Shown here piece by piece: positions 35,097 to 45,857 of a stretch of 64,000 nucleotides of DNA (positions are counted from its first letter, which is position 1; every line of letters begins with the position of its first letter). The stretch lies in contig RQOL01000454.1 of the NCBI GenBank assembly GCA_013076295.1, positions 62,001-126,000 of the forward strand, read 5' to 3'. The notes below the pieces were generated by a model that was not told the origin of the DNA, searched no databases, and worked only from the letters and a program-made list of their open reading frames with translations. This stretch comes from Sanderia malayensis (Eukaryota; Cnidaria; Scyphozoa; Semaeostomeae; Pelagiidae). Both the position numbers and the translations under genes were made by a program.

Positions 35097-38000
35097 GTGC
35101 CTCGCTCGCAACTCTTTCAACTCAAAAATTTATGCAAAGGAAACTGGTGCTTGAAAAAGAAAAGATTAAATTCTGCAGCAGTGAAGCACTTACTCATGGT
35201 AAGTGGCTTTAGATCTGCCTTGTTGAGTATTTTTCACAGAACAGTTTCAGGAGAATGCAAATATATTGCTTCAACAAATTTCAATTCAAAATTTCGCGCT
35301 GGCCAGGTCGATGACATAAAGAATCTGAAAATAGCAGACCTAGGTAAAGAGCTGCAAGAAAATGCCACGTTCACATTTTCTGCATTGTCTGGTATTGCAA
35401 AACAGAGAGGAAACAGCAAATTTTCAGAAAGATCTCTATCCCGGATGGTGATTGCTTTCAGTACATTGGTAATTGAAAGAAAGAGAAACTTGAATATTGT
35501 TCAGAAGTTAATTTCACTTTTGTTTGTTATACAAATCAAAAGCAACGACAAAGGTTTGTTCTTTCCATTGAAATATATGATGTTGCATAATGAACTGTAG
35601 ATTGTAGTATATGTCTTACACTTACTGACACATAAAACAATCTTCCAACAGATATATGATCAATTACAGTATTTTGGATTTACACTGACCAACAAATCTA
35701 TCCTAAGAGTTGTTTCAACAATGTGTGATGAATATGATAAAGATGTTTGGGACTGGAAAACTAAGTTAAAATGCAATAAATAAATAATGAGCATGTATGG
35801 ATCAGCTAATAATATTGTAGATTTTATGTACCATTTGAAGAAGATTTTAAGATAATTTAATGTTCAACATCATGAGCTCTCAATGTATATTTCTTGCAGG
35901 TTACTATTGAAGCTAACAGCACCTATACTGACCCTGCATATTTTGCTTATTCAAGCAAATCTCTTCAGAGTTGCAATTCAATGTCCATCCACAAGATGAC
36001 TTAATGACAGTCCATGGACAAATCAATGAAGTAAGTTGAATTTTAATTCATCTGATTCATATTGCTGTTTATTTAAAATGATTTTTAAATAACTCTGACA
36101 ATAACAAACTTGATATAACCAATATCCAATTACTACTCTCTGATTTCCAAAAAAGTGTCAAGTATATCTGCAGCAATTGAAGTATCATCCGTTAAGATTT
36201 TGTTACCACGAAAGGACCACGCTTAGGTCTAATAGAACTAAACAGAGAAACACGAGAGCACTCCGTTAAGAATATACAAATAATATGAAATAATATCGTC
36301 TAATACTGTTTCGCTAAAGATGTCTTCACTATCATAAATAATGTCTGCTGAAAGCATTATTTGTTCAATTAAAATTTTCCAAGTACTACTGGACATCTCA
36401 TGTAAATGATTATCAACATTAAAAACATCTCTGTACTCTTCTAAATTAGCACATAACAAATTTCTTTGCTCATCATCCAGCATAATGTTTATCTCTTCAT
36501 CTATGTCCATTGGATCATTTATTTCCCTGCAATCAGATACCTTCCAAGGAACCACAATACAAGACCCACAATTACAACTAACCTTACAAATATCACAGCA
36601 TCGGTAACCTGTAAGATTATCAAATGATGATTCAAAACAGACATCTTTTTGTCCCTCCAGTTTCAACTCGAAATGTTCCTTTATCAATACTCTACGACAG
36701 ATAGATGTAGCCAATGCGTATTTTTTCATACTGTTGCTCATTTCATTCTTGCCTAATGAACCTTGCCAAAGCTGCGCCAACCGCGACCACTCTTTTGAAC
36801 AAACGATTCTAAGCTTCGTGGAGCGCTTACATTAACACCAATAGACACATCTGGGAAATCTAAACCCATTTCAAACGAAGATGTAGCCACAACAACTCTG
36901 ATTTCTGAACTAGTCTTCTTAAACTCTTCTAAGACTGTGTGCTTGATGTCATCGACAGTTGAACGATGGAACATGCAATTAAGCATTTGTTTAAAGCTAC
37001 GACCTGATTTACAAAGTGATCTGCTCCAAGAGAAATATGTAAAGTATCATAAATAGCTAGATGTAATACTTTTCACGTTTCTGCAATAAAAAATAGCTTT
37101 CATTGCCTTTTCTTTTCTCCATTTCAAATGCGAAATGTACCAATTGAGAAAGGACTGATCTCCTGATTTGCATTTAATAACTTCATAATAAACATTTTGC
37201 CTTTCCTTCGGAAGAAGAACAATACTTGGCACTGAAATATGCAAACTACTCCAAATCAAATTTTTTATTTCTTCGGCGCACGTCATTTTGCAGGAAAGAG
37301 CGTGTTCCTCCGATTCGCTTATAGTTTGGTCTGAAATCGTTTCCCCTGCAAAAAAGGTGTTAAACTAAATGAATTGCCATATTCATACAATACATCTGCA
37401 TATTTTGTGGCCAGAACTTAGAGACAATGTATCTCGTGAAGCTGAAAACACGGTGCCTTGTTTTCAAATAGCCTTTGATAATCTGAACATACAAAGAACA
37501 GCGAGGACGAAGACGTCGAATAACATCAACGAAAGATTTGACATGGTTCATGAAATCGCAATTCAAGATCGGGTTAATGTAGAACACATGGATGATACTG
37601 AGCCAGATTATACGCTGTCTACAGCTAAGCCGAGTTTGTGGATCATGACTAGCGACGAGTATGGTCAGCTTCAAGCAACCTTGCAAGAGCTTGTGAAAAG
37701 AATACTGTGACAGCAAATGAAATTTTTTCGAGAAAACTGCAGTCATCTTTTAAACAAACATATTGCGCACAAATATGAACAAGAAATAGAAACAAAATCC
37801 AATATTGTGAGTAAAAATAAAAAAACAAAATTTATGGAACATAATATGTATACACCATATTGAATGTAATAGAGTTATGTTCATCTTACGTAGGTGCCTG
37901 TTGGAGTAATAAACAAGAATGAAATGTATACTGAAGATATGATCAGTATACTCGAAACATATCAAAAATATTGTCCAAGTGTAAATGGTAACATCAAGAA

Positions 38001-39430
38001 GATACTTTGTGGAGGAGATAGTCTGACAACCAAGCGTGGCTACGATGCAATTCTGGCTCGCGGAGATGGGGTTTCTGCAGAAGAGAGTTTGAAAGGGCTT
38101 GCCTTGAAATCGGAAGACTGGCATTAAGAAATTCTTTGTTTATAGGCAAATATCATTATTATAATAAAGTAGTGTTTAATATGCGTTATGGAGAAGAATA
38201 TTAAACATTAATATATTATACAATATTTCTTCACAGATGATGTTCAATGACTTGTACAAGGAAAGTTCAGCAGGTAGAAAAGGCACATTGAACCAATTAA
38301 AGAACCGTTTTGACAGAAGAAATGTACGAAAAGATGTGAAATGTTGAGCCCATGCATCCAGAGAATTCGTAAATTTTATTGCGTATGGCTACACCGTACT
38401 TGCGGCAATGCAAATTCTTGGCATCAAAGATAAAGATGAAGTTGCACCAAATGAAATGGCAAATAACAGCCAGATGAAATCTCTACTAGACAAAGTTTCA
38501 AAAGAGATTATAACAAAGTTTGTATTGTCAGATAATGAAGCACCAGATAGTTGCCGTGACAAATGAGATGCCGAATCAGTTGAGTCATCAAAGTCAACAG
38601 TTAGAAAATACAAATGTGGATTTATTGGATGTTCTAACGCATTTTCGTCAAATGGTGTTGTAAGAAGAATGCATAGAAAGAAATGCCCTTTCAAAGATTG
38701 CTCTGAACAAATTGAAACAGAGGATGCAGAAGGATCGCAAGAAGGAAAGGAAGTTCCAGAAAATGAAGATAAAAAAATTAATTATTCAAGAAGATTACTA
38801 AAAGATGGTGTTTTGGAGCTTGCAAGAAAGGATGCAAGCAGTGAAGGAGATGGAAAAAGAATCCTTTCTTTATGGAAATATGATTTTATCTCCTTTGCTG
38901 CTACAAACCATTCCACGTATGCCTGGCTAACATTTTATTTTGTTGCCCAAGTAAAGTTTTTGCTTAGCAAAAGAAAGGCAGAAGAGCTATTACATAACAG
39001 GACAATAAATTTTTATCGAGGAAAATAGAAGAATATCCCAATAGATTATGCAATAGAACTGTTGAATGGTGAAGTGGAGCCAAGTTCAAAGATTAAATTT
39101 GGACAATTAACAGAAATAACAATCCAAAATGTCGGAAAATCTTTGAAAGCAATGCAGGAGACGTTTCAAAAAATTGACATTCAAATTAACAACTTTAAGT
39201 CAATTGGGCACCATAAAGAACTGTTCTATGAAGATGAAGTTGGAATTATGATCAACGAACTAAACAACCAAAATCGTTTTCAGATAATTCCTGGCAGGAG
39301 TCATAACTCATTACAAATATATCTGCCCCAAGAAAAATTAATTGGACAAAAATAAATCAATGGCTAGAAGCAAATATAAAGCTTCTGTCAAAAAGGCGTG
39401 ACTCTGAACAATTCAGGTGTAACCATTGAA
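35097..39430 (+). pseudogene. DUF6589-family gene, decayed
   Basis: Plus-strand exon-like blocks can be read in order. 35097-35600 holds the N-terminal part (FTFSALSGIAKQRGNS, SRMVIAFSTLVIERKRNLN). 35650-35780 has QLQYFGFTLTNKSILRVV and CDEYDKDVWDWK. 37460-37710 has FDNLNIQRTARTKTS and VHEIAIQDRVNVEHM. 37894-38124, after an acceptor at 37893, has VPVGVINKNEMYTEDM, ILCGGDSLTTKRGYDA and LKGLALKSEDWH, the signature of DUF6589. 38237-39360 has the C-terminal part with a C2H2-like finger (CGFIGCSNAF), and LLNGEVEPSSKIKFGQ. In-frame stops at about 38346, 38566 and 39029, and a lost donor after SEDWH (ttaag for gtaag), show decay. DUF6589 function is unknown; such genes are repeated in cnidarian genomes and are probably transposon-borne. 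Confidence 0.75.
36238..37310 (-). pseudogene. RecQ-like helicase remnant antisense within the DUF6589 gene
   Basis: The minus strand from about 37290 encodes KAMKAIFYCRNVKSITSSYL, then MFHRSTVDDIKHTVLEEF, IRVVVATSSFEMGLDFPDVS and SLESFVQKSGRGW, which are helicase motifs IV to VI (QxxGRxGR-type, here QKSGRGWR). After a one-base frame change near 36780 come GSLGKNEMSNSMKKYAL, CRRVLIKEHFE and CCDICKVSCNCGSC, the RecQ zinc-binding region, and an acidic tail to 36238. Helicase motifs I-III are absent. A stop at about 37047 and the frameshift show decay. Confidence 0.7.
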
Positions 39431-40682
39431 ATGCAAATAATATGAATTTGATGTGATGTGAATGGAAATGTAAATGTGTTTATTTCATTTATCTTATTCT
39501 CTTCATTCAGCTGCTCGGCAAAAGTAAAATGAGTCAAGTATGGGACATATTTCCTACATATTTCCTACATGTATAAAGCAAAGAAACTCTTTGAATCAAT
39601 TGAGAAAAGTATAAGATAACCTACTAACGAGGAGCTTTATTCCAAATACCCAGCACACATCAGCAATAATCTTCTGTCCCATGCCAAGGTAAGCGTCACT
39701 TCATCTTTTTTATACTCCATGGCCATACTGGATTTTTTGACTTGTATTGATTATATGTGCAGTTAAAAGATAATGTAATTCATTTGTATTGCTGAACTAT
39801 ATTTCACAAAGGAACATGTTTATTAAACAGTTTAGCTTCAACAGTTGGGCTGTGATTAACTCACCTTTGCAGATTGTTTGAAGAAATTAGTCTTGCTTTT
39901 TGTTAATGAATTTGTTATTGTTTATTCCTTTTAATAACGTTATTTTCTTGGTTTTTAGAGTGCAAATATTGGAAAGCGATTGCTTACGTGCTTGATTCCT
40001 GTATTGAAAGCTGAAGGCATTCAGGGTGCCTAAAATGAGGTAGGTTCTAGCGATCCTGATGTCATCAGCTTCTATGCTGGTCTGGGGTTTTCTGACGTCA
40101 CCCTGAATAAACCATGTCCTAAGCATATTTCCATACTGGGTCTTTACATTTAGGTTGAGGACTTGTAGAACTGTTACTTTGAGAAGTCGAGTAAATTAAG
40201 ATTTGCAGGGTGGATTCATTATGAAAATTTGCATCATGCTTTGCTAACAAATTATCTGTTTACCATGATTTGTTCATTAAGAGCTAAAATGATTTTCCTT
40301 CGCTATGGTTTCCAGTCATAAAAGAACTAATTGGTTGATTGTGAACAGGAAGGAAGGCCTTGCTAAAAATGTAAACACATTGGTTTATTTCCAATAGAAA
40401 TTCGACTTCGAATCATCACTAGAGTATTAAAATTGTTAGCTGTTGCTCAGATATAATATAATAAACAGCTGTAATTTCATATCCCCAACGTAAATTATTT
40501 ATCATCTTTAGATGCGCAATCTCAGATGCAATCGTTTAGCAAGGTGTTTTAATCGGTTTTATAAACAGAGAAGTACAGCTACCATTATAATAAACATGAC
40601 TCGGGGTTTTTTAAATTAAGAATATTATTGATCAATACTTTTCATTAAAAGTTTATGTTAGCTTTAATTGAGTGTTTTGTAG
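39431..40682. other. No gene identified
   Basis: A short plus-strand stretch near 39570-39690 (YKAKKLFESIEKSIR, NEELYSKYPAHISNN) ends in a gtaagc donor and may be the last remnant of the DUF6589 gene. The rest is AT-rich with no domain. Confidence 0.35.
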
Positions 40683-42074
40683 TTTGAATTGGGGCTTGTG
40701 GAGTTACCTGAAACAGATGGAAGAATCTTGGAAATAGCAGGCATGGATTCCCTCACCATTCATGGTCTACCAAGGATTTTCCTTAGTAAACGGACGCTGT
40801 CAAAAGTTTTTTGGACCACAGTGTTTGTCCTTGCTTGTGTGTTATTGGTTCTCTTTTTGCATTCAAGAGTGTTAACATTCAAGGAGAGAAACGTCATTCT
40901 TAAGACAGAAAGAATTGTGACTTCTGCCATGCACTTTCCAAGCCTGACAATTTGTGATATGGACTTCATATACGATAAAAAAGATGTTGGCATGACTGAG
41001 TTTCCAAGTAGTTGTGCGAATTTATCACGAAACAATAATAGAAGTGATCTTTTTCGTCGTGGTTGCAGTTTATTTATGCCAGGCGTTTAATTTTCTTGCA
41101 CCTACGACATTGCTTCAAACTGCAAATTTCCAAAACATTTTTCACCGCTTAACCATTACTACAAGTGTTACACATTCAACAAAAACGGATCTCTTCTTCA
41201 GAGGATCAGCGATAGAGTGACTGCCATTGATATGATGCTGTTTAAGAATTCAACGGAATCAATATCCGTACCTGAAAGTCAGTGGAATCCTTTAAAAGAG
41301 ACAAATCGGGGAATTATGTTGTCTATTGATTCTCCAGATAGACCGATCAGCTTGTCTCAGGGTGGTGCAATTCCGCTAACACCTGGTTACCAGATTCATA
41401 TTAGCTTGAAGAAGGTTGTTTTTCATCCCTTACCTGCACCCTTTCCGTCGAAATGTGCCTCTGCAAGTAGGCATAAGCTATTAATTCCTGGTGCATATCA
41501 AAAAAAGAATTGTCTATTTTCTTGCATTAACAATCTTATATATGAAAATTGCGGTAAAGTTGATGAATATGGCCGACCATTCATGCTTGAAAAAGATCAC
41601 CCTACAACTAAAAACCTCACCAAAAAACAGTATGATTACTGTCGTTTTCGCCAAAAGACAGTAGGATTTTCCAATTGCAAATGTCCCATAGAGTGTGACA
41701 ATGTTGTCTACATGCCTCGTGTTACGCAGAACCCGTGGAGACAATCGTCATTGAATGGCAAAATGAAACAAGAGCTAGCCAAGAATTTTAACCTCAAGAA
41801 AAGTCAAGTAAATCTGGATTTTCTAAAGCAGAATATAATTCATTTGATCGTGTACTTTGACGATTTCACAACTGAATCCAACTCCGAACAACCTCAGTAT
41901 ACCATTGAAAGCCTCATGTGTGACTTTGGTGGTCTTATGGGCCTCCTTATTGGGGCGTCCACCATTTCCATTGTTGAAATCGTGTATATTTGCGTGCAAA
42001 TTCTGCTCAACAAGAAAGCCAAGAGAACTGGAAGCATTGAAACAAATGAAAACGAACTGGAACATCACAAATAA
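40683..42074 (+). pseudogene. Degenerin/ASIC-type sodium channel gene with one in-frame TAA
   Basis: One reading frame runs from an acceptor-like tttgtag before 40683 to TAA at 42072, broken only by TAA at 41088-41090; the first ATG is at 40743. Features of the DEG/ENaC family are complete. The cytosolic His-Gly gating motif is in TIHGLPRIF, followed by the first membrane segment (VFWTTVFVLACVLLVLF). An extracellular cysteine-rich loop follows (CTYDIASNC, YYKCYTF, CLFSCINN, CKCPIECD). The pre-M2 and second membrane segment contain the GxS selectivity filter (GLLIGASTISIVEIV). The stop falls just before FSCTYD, in the loop, and would remove both pore-lining and second membrane parts. The rest is in frame over about 460 codons, so the lesion is recent, an assembly error or an allele. 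Expected role: ligand-gated sodium channel at the plasma membrane. Confidence 0.85.
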
Positions 42075-43640
42075 AATAAACTTACATTTGACATGAACAT
42101 TACAGACTCCTTCTTTTTGGTGTAAATAATTTCTCCTTCATGCTACTATCTGGCATATATACTCAAACAAAAGCACAAATTGCCTGTAATGAGATGTGCA
42201 AGCATTTCACTTGCTTGTACGCTCTATTGTATGTTATATGAACAATTCCGCAACTTGAACCTCACTTTCATGAGTAGAATGATTCACTACTCTAAATTTT
42301 GTTGAAATGGCAAAGACTGCAACAATTTCCCCTCGGATATCTACAACGAGCGTCAGTGTTTCATTTTTAGGTATAATCTTTGCTTTCTAATCGAATTGGC
42401 ATCAATTTCTATATTTGATAATTTGTTTTTTGGTTTTAGATTAAAAGAAGGAGGTCGCGAGAGGCGTTGATTCTTTCATTCACAGGGAGAACCGAAGGAG
42501 CTGAGTCATGCCTCCATAATGCTTATCATGGTAAATAATTTAAGAATTTCAAATGAGATTCACAGTAATATTGGATAAGCAAAGCACATTGTGCATATTG
42601 CTATTCTATCCTGCCTTAAATGCATTAAGCAAGTGAAAAGGATGAATCAGAAGTGACACTTTGTCGACAAATCCTTGATATAATAATGACCTTATCAATC
42701 TCTGGCTTTTCTTGCTAACAATGTATAAGAATTTGTAGATAATCCGTCAAATTATGTTCTTCAAAGCTTTCCACATCATCCAGGAAGAGCAAGGTATGGA
42801 ACCAAGCTCATGGATATAGATAGAGTTTCTCCATGTAAGCATGCTTTTGATTGGCATTTGAATTTGATACCTGCCTTATTTAGCATTTCTGATTGGTCTT
42901 TTCCTGACAAATATGGTATGATGTGGTGTCCAGTCTTCATCGTATAAATCCCTTGACCACGTTGCATGCGGTCTTTTCAAATCATTTCATTTGGGGGAAC
43001 AACGAGAGCTCGATCCTGCAAGATAAACCATCGAAGTCTGTTAGGTCTATTGATGGATGAGCTTTGCTTTGACATGTCTCTGGTTATGGCGTTCCTATTG
43101 ATGGCAAGAAACTCTCATGGCCTTTCAGATCAAGTCTGAAAGTTCTGCAAGATATCTGTATGATATGGCTGTGTCATAGGGTGTTTCAAAAGCAATATGG
43201 CGTTGTATGCGCCCAACATAGTTTGTGGAAATCACTGGCGAAAAGTTAGGAAATACTGACCAGAGTACCAAGATGGTCGAATTTTGGAAAAAAATCGGAT
43301 TCATTAGATTCAGTCTTTCAGATGACATTTGAAGATGGAAGTAGAAAGAAAGTTTGACTGGAGGAGCAAAGTGTTTACCAGTCTTTTTATACTCAGAAGG
43401 AGTTCTATTGGATCGACACATCGATGTGAAGCTCTCTTGTCGAACTCGATTCTATTTGATTCGGCAGTGGTCAAGAGCTGATAATGTGATAAAATTAACA
43501 AATTTCTTGCATGCAGTAATTATAATTGAAATATGCTTATTACACGGCATTGTAGTTACTCTTATAACTTCTAGAGTAGAATCAATACAAAATCAAAAGA
43601 GGATCAAAATGTCATCAATTTAAAATCCCCAGGGATTTTG
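42075..43640. other. No gene identified
   Basis: Intergenic stretch between the channel and the lectin. Short minus-strand frames near 42776-42967 (HATW-type and YTMKTGHHIIPY residues) and 43125-43421 look more like transposon remnants than a gene, but no family was recognised. Confidence 0.3.
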
Positions 43641-43651
43641 CCCAAGGCTAT

Positions 43652-45415
43652 TCAAACCTCTTGACACAATGAGCAATCCTTGTCGGTACATTTCGTAAAC
43701 GGTGGACATTTTGGCTCTATGTTGGAGCGAGTACATCTGGTCAATTGTGGACTCCACCGCAGAAGACGGCTGCGCAGAATCTCTGTTGTTTCCACCTATA
43801 AAAAACAACATTAAATAATGTTTGATTAATTGATTGATCTCTGACTTTCATAGACACAAAAATAGTCATGCCTAAAGAACAGAGCTCTTTAGATTGAAAT
43901 TCGTTAAGAATATGTTTTAGTCTCAGTAACAATGTACACCTTAGAATTAAAGCTGTTAAAAGCTAGTCAGGTTAGCTGAAAAAATCGCTTTACACCTCAA
44001 ATCGCAAATTTGATAACGACATATTTTTTTAAATTTTGTCAAGAGCACCGTACAACTAAACTTCCTTTGAGCCTTTGTTAATTGCAACATCAATAATACA
44101 GTAATAGGATTTGAGAATTCTTTACACGGAATAAATTTCTCACTAACCCAACATGTTTGGAAACTCAAACAGCTTTTGTTATGAATGACATAAATACCTG
44201 CAGCTGCCACATGCAACCTCCTGTGAAGGTTTCTTGGTTGTCGTAATTCTCGCACGTAAAGATGACTCTTGTTGTGCCTGATTGACTGTGCGTCCACGCA
44301 GTGGCCAGTGACGTAGAAACCTTAGTGGAAACCGTGCCTTTTGCAAACACCAAATCTGCTTCTAAGGAAGCCGAAACTTCTACGCCTACGGTAACTGTGA
44401 CTGTGGAGGAGTATTCCACGGTGTTTGATATCCACTGTGAGACCTTGCCGTTCTGGTTGCAACCGACCATTACCCATTTCGCTACTGGTGCCGTCCACTT
44501 GTCAGTGACAAACTTCAGCCTTTGATCAGCAAGTCCTTCACAATTGTACGTAGCAACGCCTCCTCTGCCATCATGTCCAGAAACATCCAAGCACTGTGCT
44601 GACTTCTTATTGAAGAATGAACAGTATTCGCCATTGCAAAGAGACGCTGGACGAGACCACATTTGATCTTGTCTGTCTTCGCATGCATGGATTTGGATAT
44701 TGCCTGTTCCATCGGTTCCACTGACGTCCAAGCATCGTCTTGACTTCTCATTGACTAATTCCCCATTCTGATAATATCGAAACCACTGATCGGTTTTATC
44801 CTCACAGTTGTACATCTGGACATTTCCTAGCCCATCATATCCACTCACATCCAGACATTGGCTCGACTTTTCATTTCTCAACCTTCCACGTGCGATTAGT
44901 TTTCCTCGGGAACGGAAATAGAAATACTGGTCATACCGGTTTTCACAGCTGTGCACGCCAATGTTGCCATGACCGTCGGTACCACTGACGTCCAGGCATT
45001 TTCCAGAGGCAACGTTGATAATTTCATTTGCTTTTTGTATGATTCCACCAGCGTCAAAATGCCATTTTGTTCTTCCCATTCGCCATTTTTGACTATTTGG
45101 AATTTGTGGGTAATGTTGGCATGGTGATGATCTTACATCTACGTTCCCGGAGCCTTGAGGTGTGAAGCAATAATTCAGCTTTTCGTTGCGAATTGTACCA
45201 TCTCCACAAAGAATGATTTGTTGGTCTGCGTATCCGTCACAGTCGTGTGTCTGCAGCGACCCTGCTCCATCAACGCCTGGTATGTCGACACATTTTTTTG
45301 ATTGAAGATTGCGAAGTTCCCCAATCACAAGAGGATTTGAGCACAACACTTGCGCAGATACATCAACATACAAATGAGATGCTGTCAAAGTTAGGAACAG
45401 TATCCCTGCAAACAT
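43652..45415 (-). CDS. Secreted R-type (ricin B-like) lectin with pore-former-like C-terminal domain
   Basis: Two exons, 45415-44198 and 43795-43652, join in phase 0 across a clean intron (donor gtatttat, acceptor tttttatag), giving 453 residues. The start is ATG 45415, followed by a signal peptide of about 21 residues ending VSA. About residues 22-270 are beta-trefoil lectin repeats: the sugar-binding pattern KCLDVSGTDG / GNIGVHSCE / DQ recurs four to five times at roughly 45-residue spacing. Residues about 290-405 are rich in alternating S, T and V (STVTVTVGVEVSASLEA), which resembles the membrane-inserting region of aerolysin-type pore formers. The short exon 2 adds a tail with five cysteines. 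It probably binds glycans outside the cell and may act in defence or venom. Lectin call: firm. Pore-forming call: inference. Confidence 0.85.
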
Positions 45416-45771
45416 GTTTCGAGAAGTTTCACCTCAGCCTAGAAGTGAAGATAACATCACATAGAGTGATTTCCTTAATTGGAAAGGGGCTTTTCTTGGC
45501 CACCTACTGACATCAAGGACATATTATGGACAATTAACGGAGTGAATAATCAGCTAAAGCAAGACTGCAAATATTGTCAACTCCTTACTGCATTAACAAA
45601 ATTGTAAACTTGGAAACTTTTTCATGATTTTTGACAGTTATCTTTGAGTCAAAACACATCGATACCAACAAGTACTATCTGAAGTGATTTTAACTGAAAT
45701 ATGTTTTGCTTTCATTTTTTTTTTAAATATATTCAAGAACTCAGTATCTGCAATATGAGACCGTCAGAAAG
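45416..45771. promoter_or_regulatory. Upstream region of the lectin gene
   Basis: The 5' flank of the minus-strand lectin gene. No definite TATA box or other element could be assigned. An AT-rich run lies near 45716-45732. Confidence 0.2.
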
Positions 45772-45857
45772 CTTGCACCGGCAACTGGGCTCGAACTCAA
45801 CCCGTTTTGAACTCATCCTGGACTGAGTATTCTAATGTTAAGCCACTCTAAATAAGG
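45772..45857 (-). repeat. tRNA-derived SINE fragment
   Basis: Read on the minus strand, tagagtggcttaacattaga resembles an A box and ggttgagttcgagcccag is a good B box (GGTTCGANNCC-like) at tRNA spacing. The predicted arms do not close as a true tRNA, so a tRNA-like SINE head is preferred over a tRNA gene. Confidence 0.5.

Noticed and set aside
37360..38124. Minus-strand frames of about 125 codons
   Set aside because: They are antisense to recognised DUF6589 blocks and have no domain of their own.
42776..43421. Possible gene on the minus strand between channel and lectin
   Set aside because: The frames are short, broken by stops, and match no family I can name.
45772..45857. A true tRNA gene
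   Set aside because: A and B boxes are present but the acceptor and anticodon arms do not pair well; a SINE is more likely.
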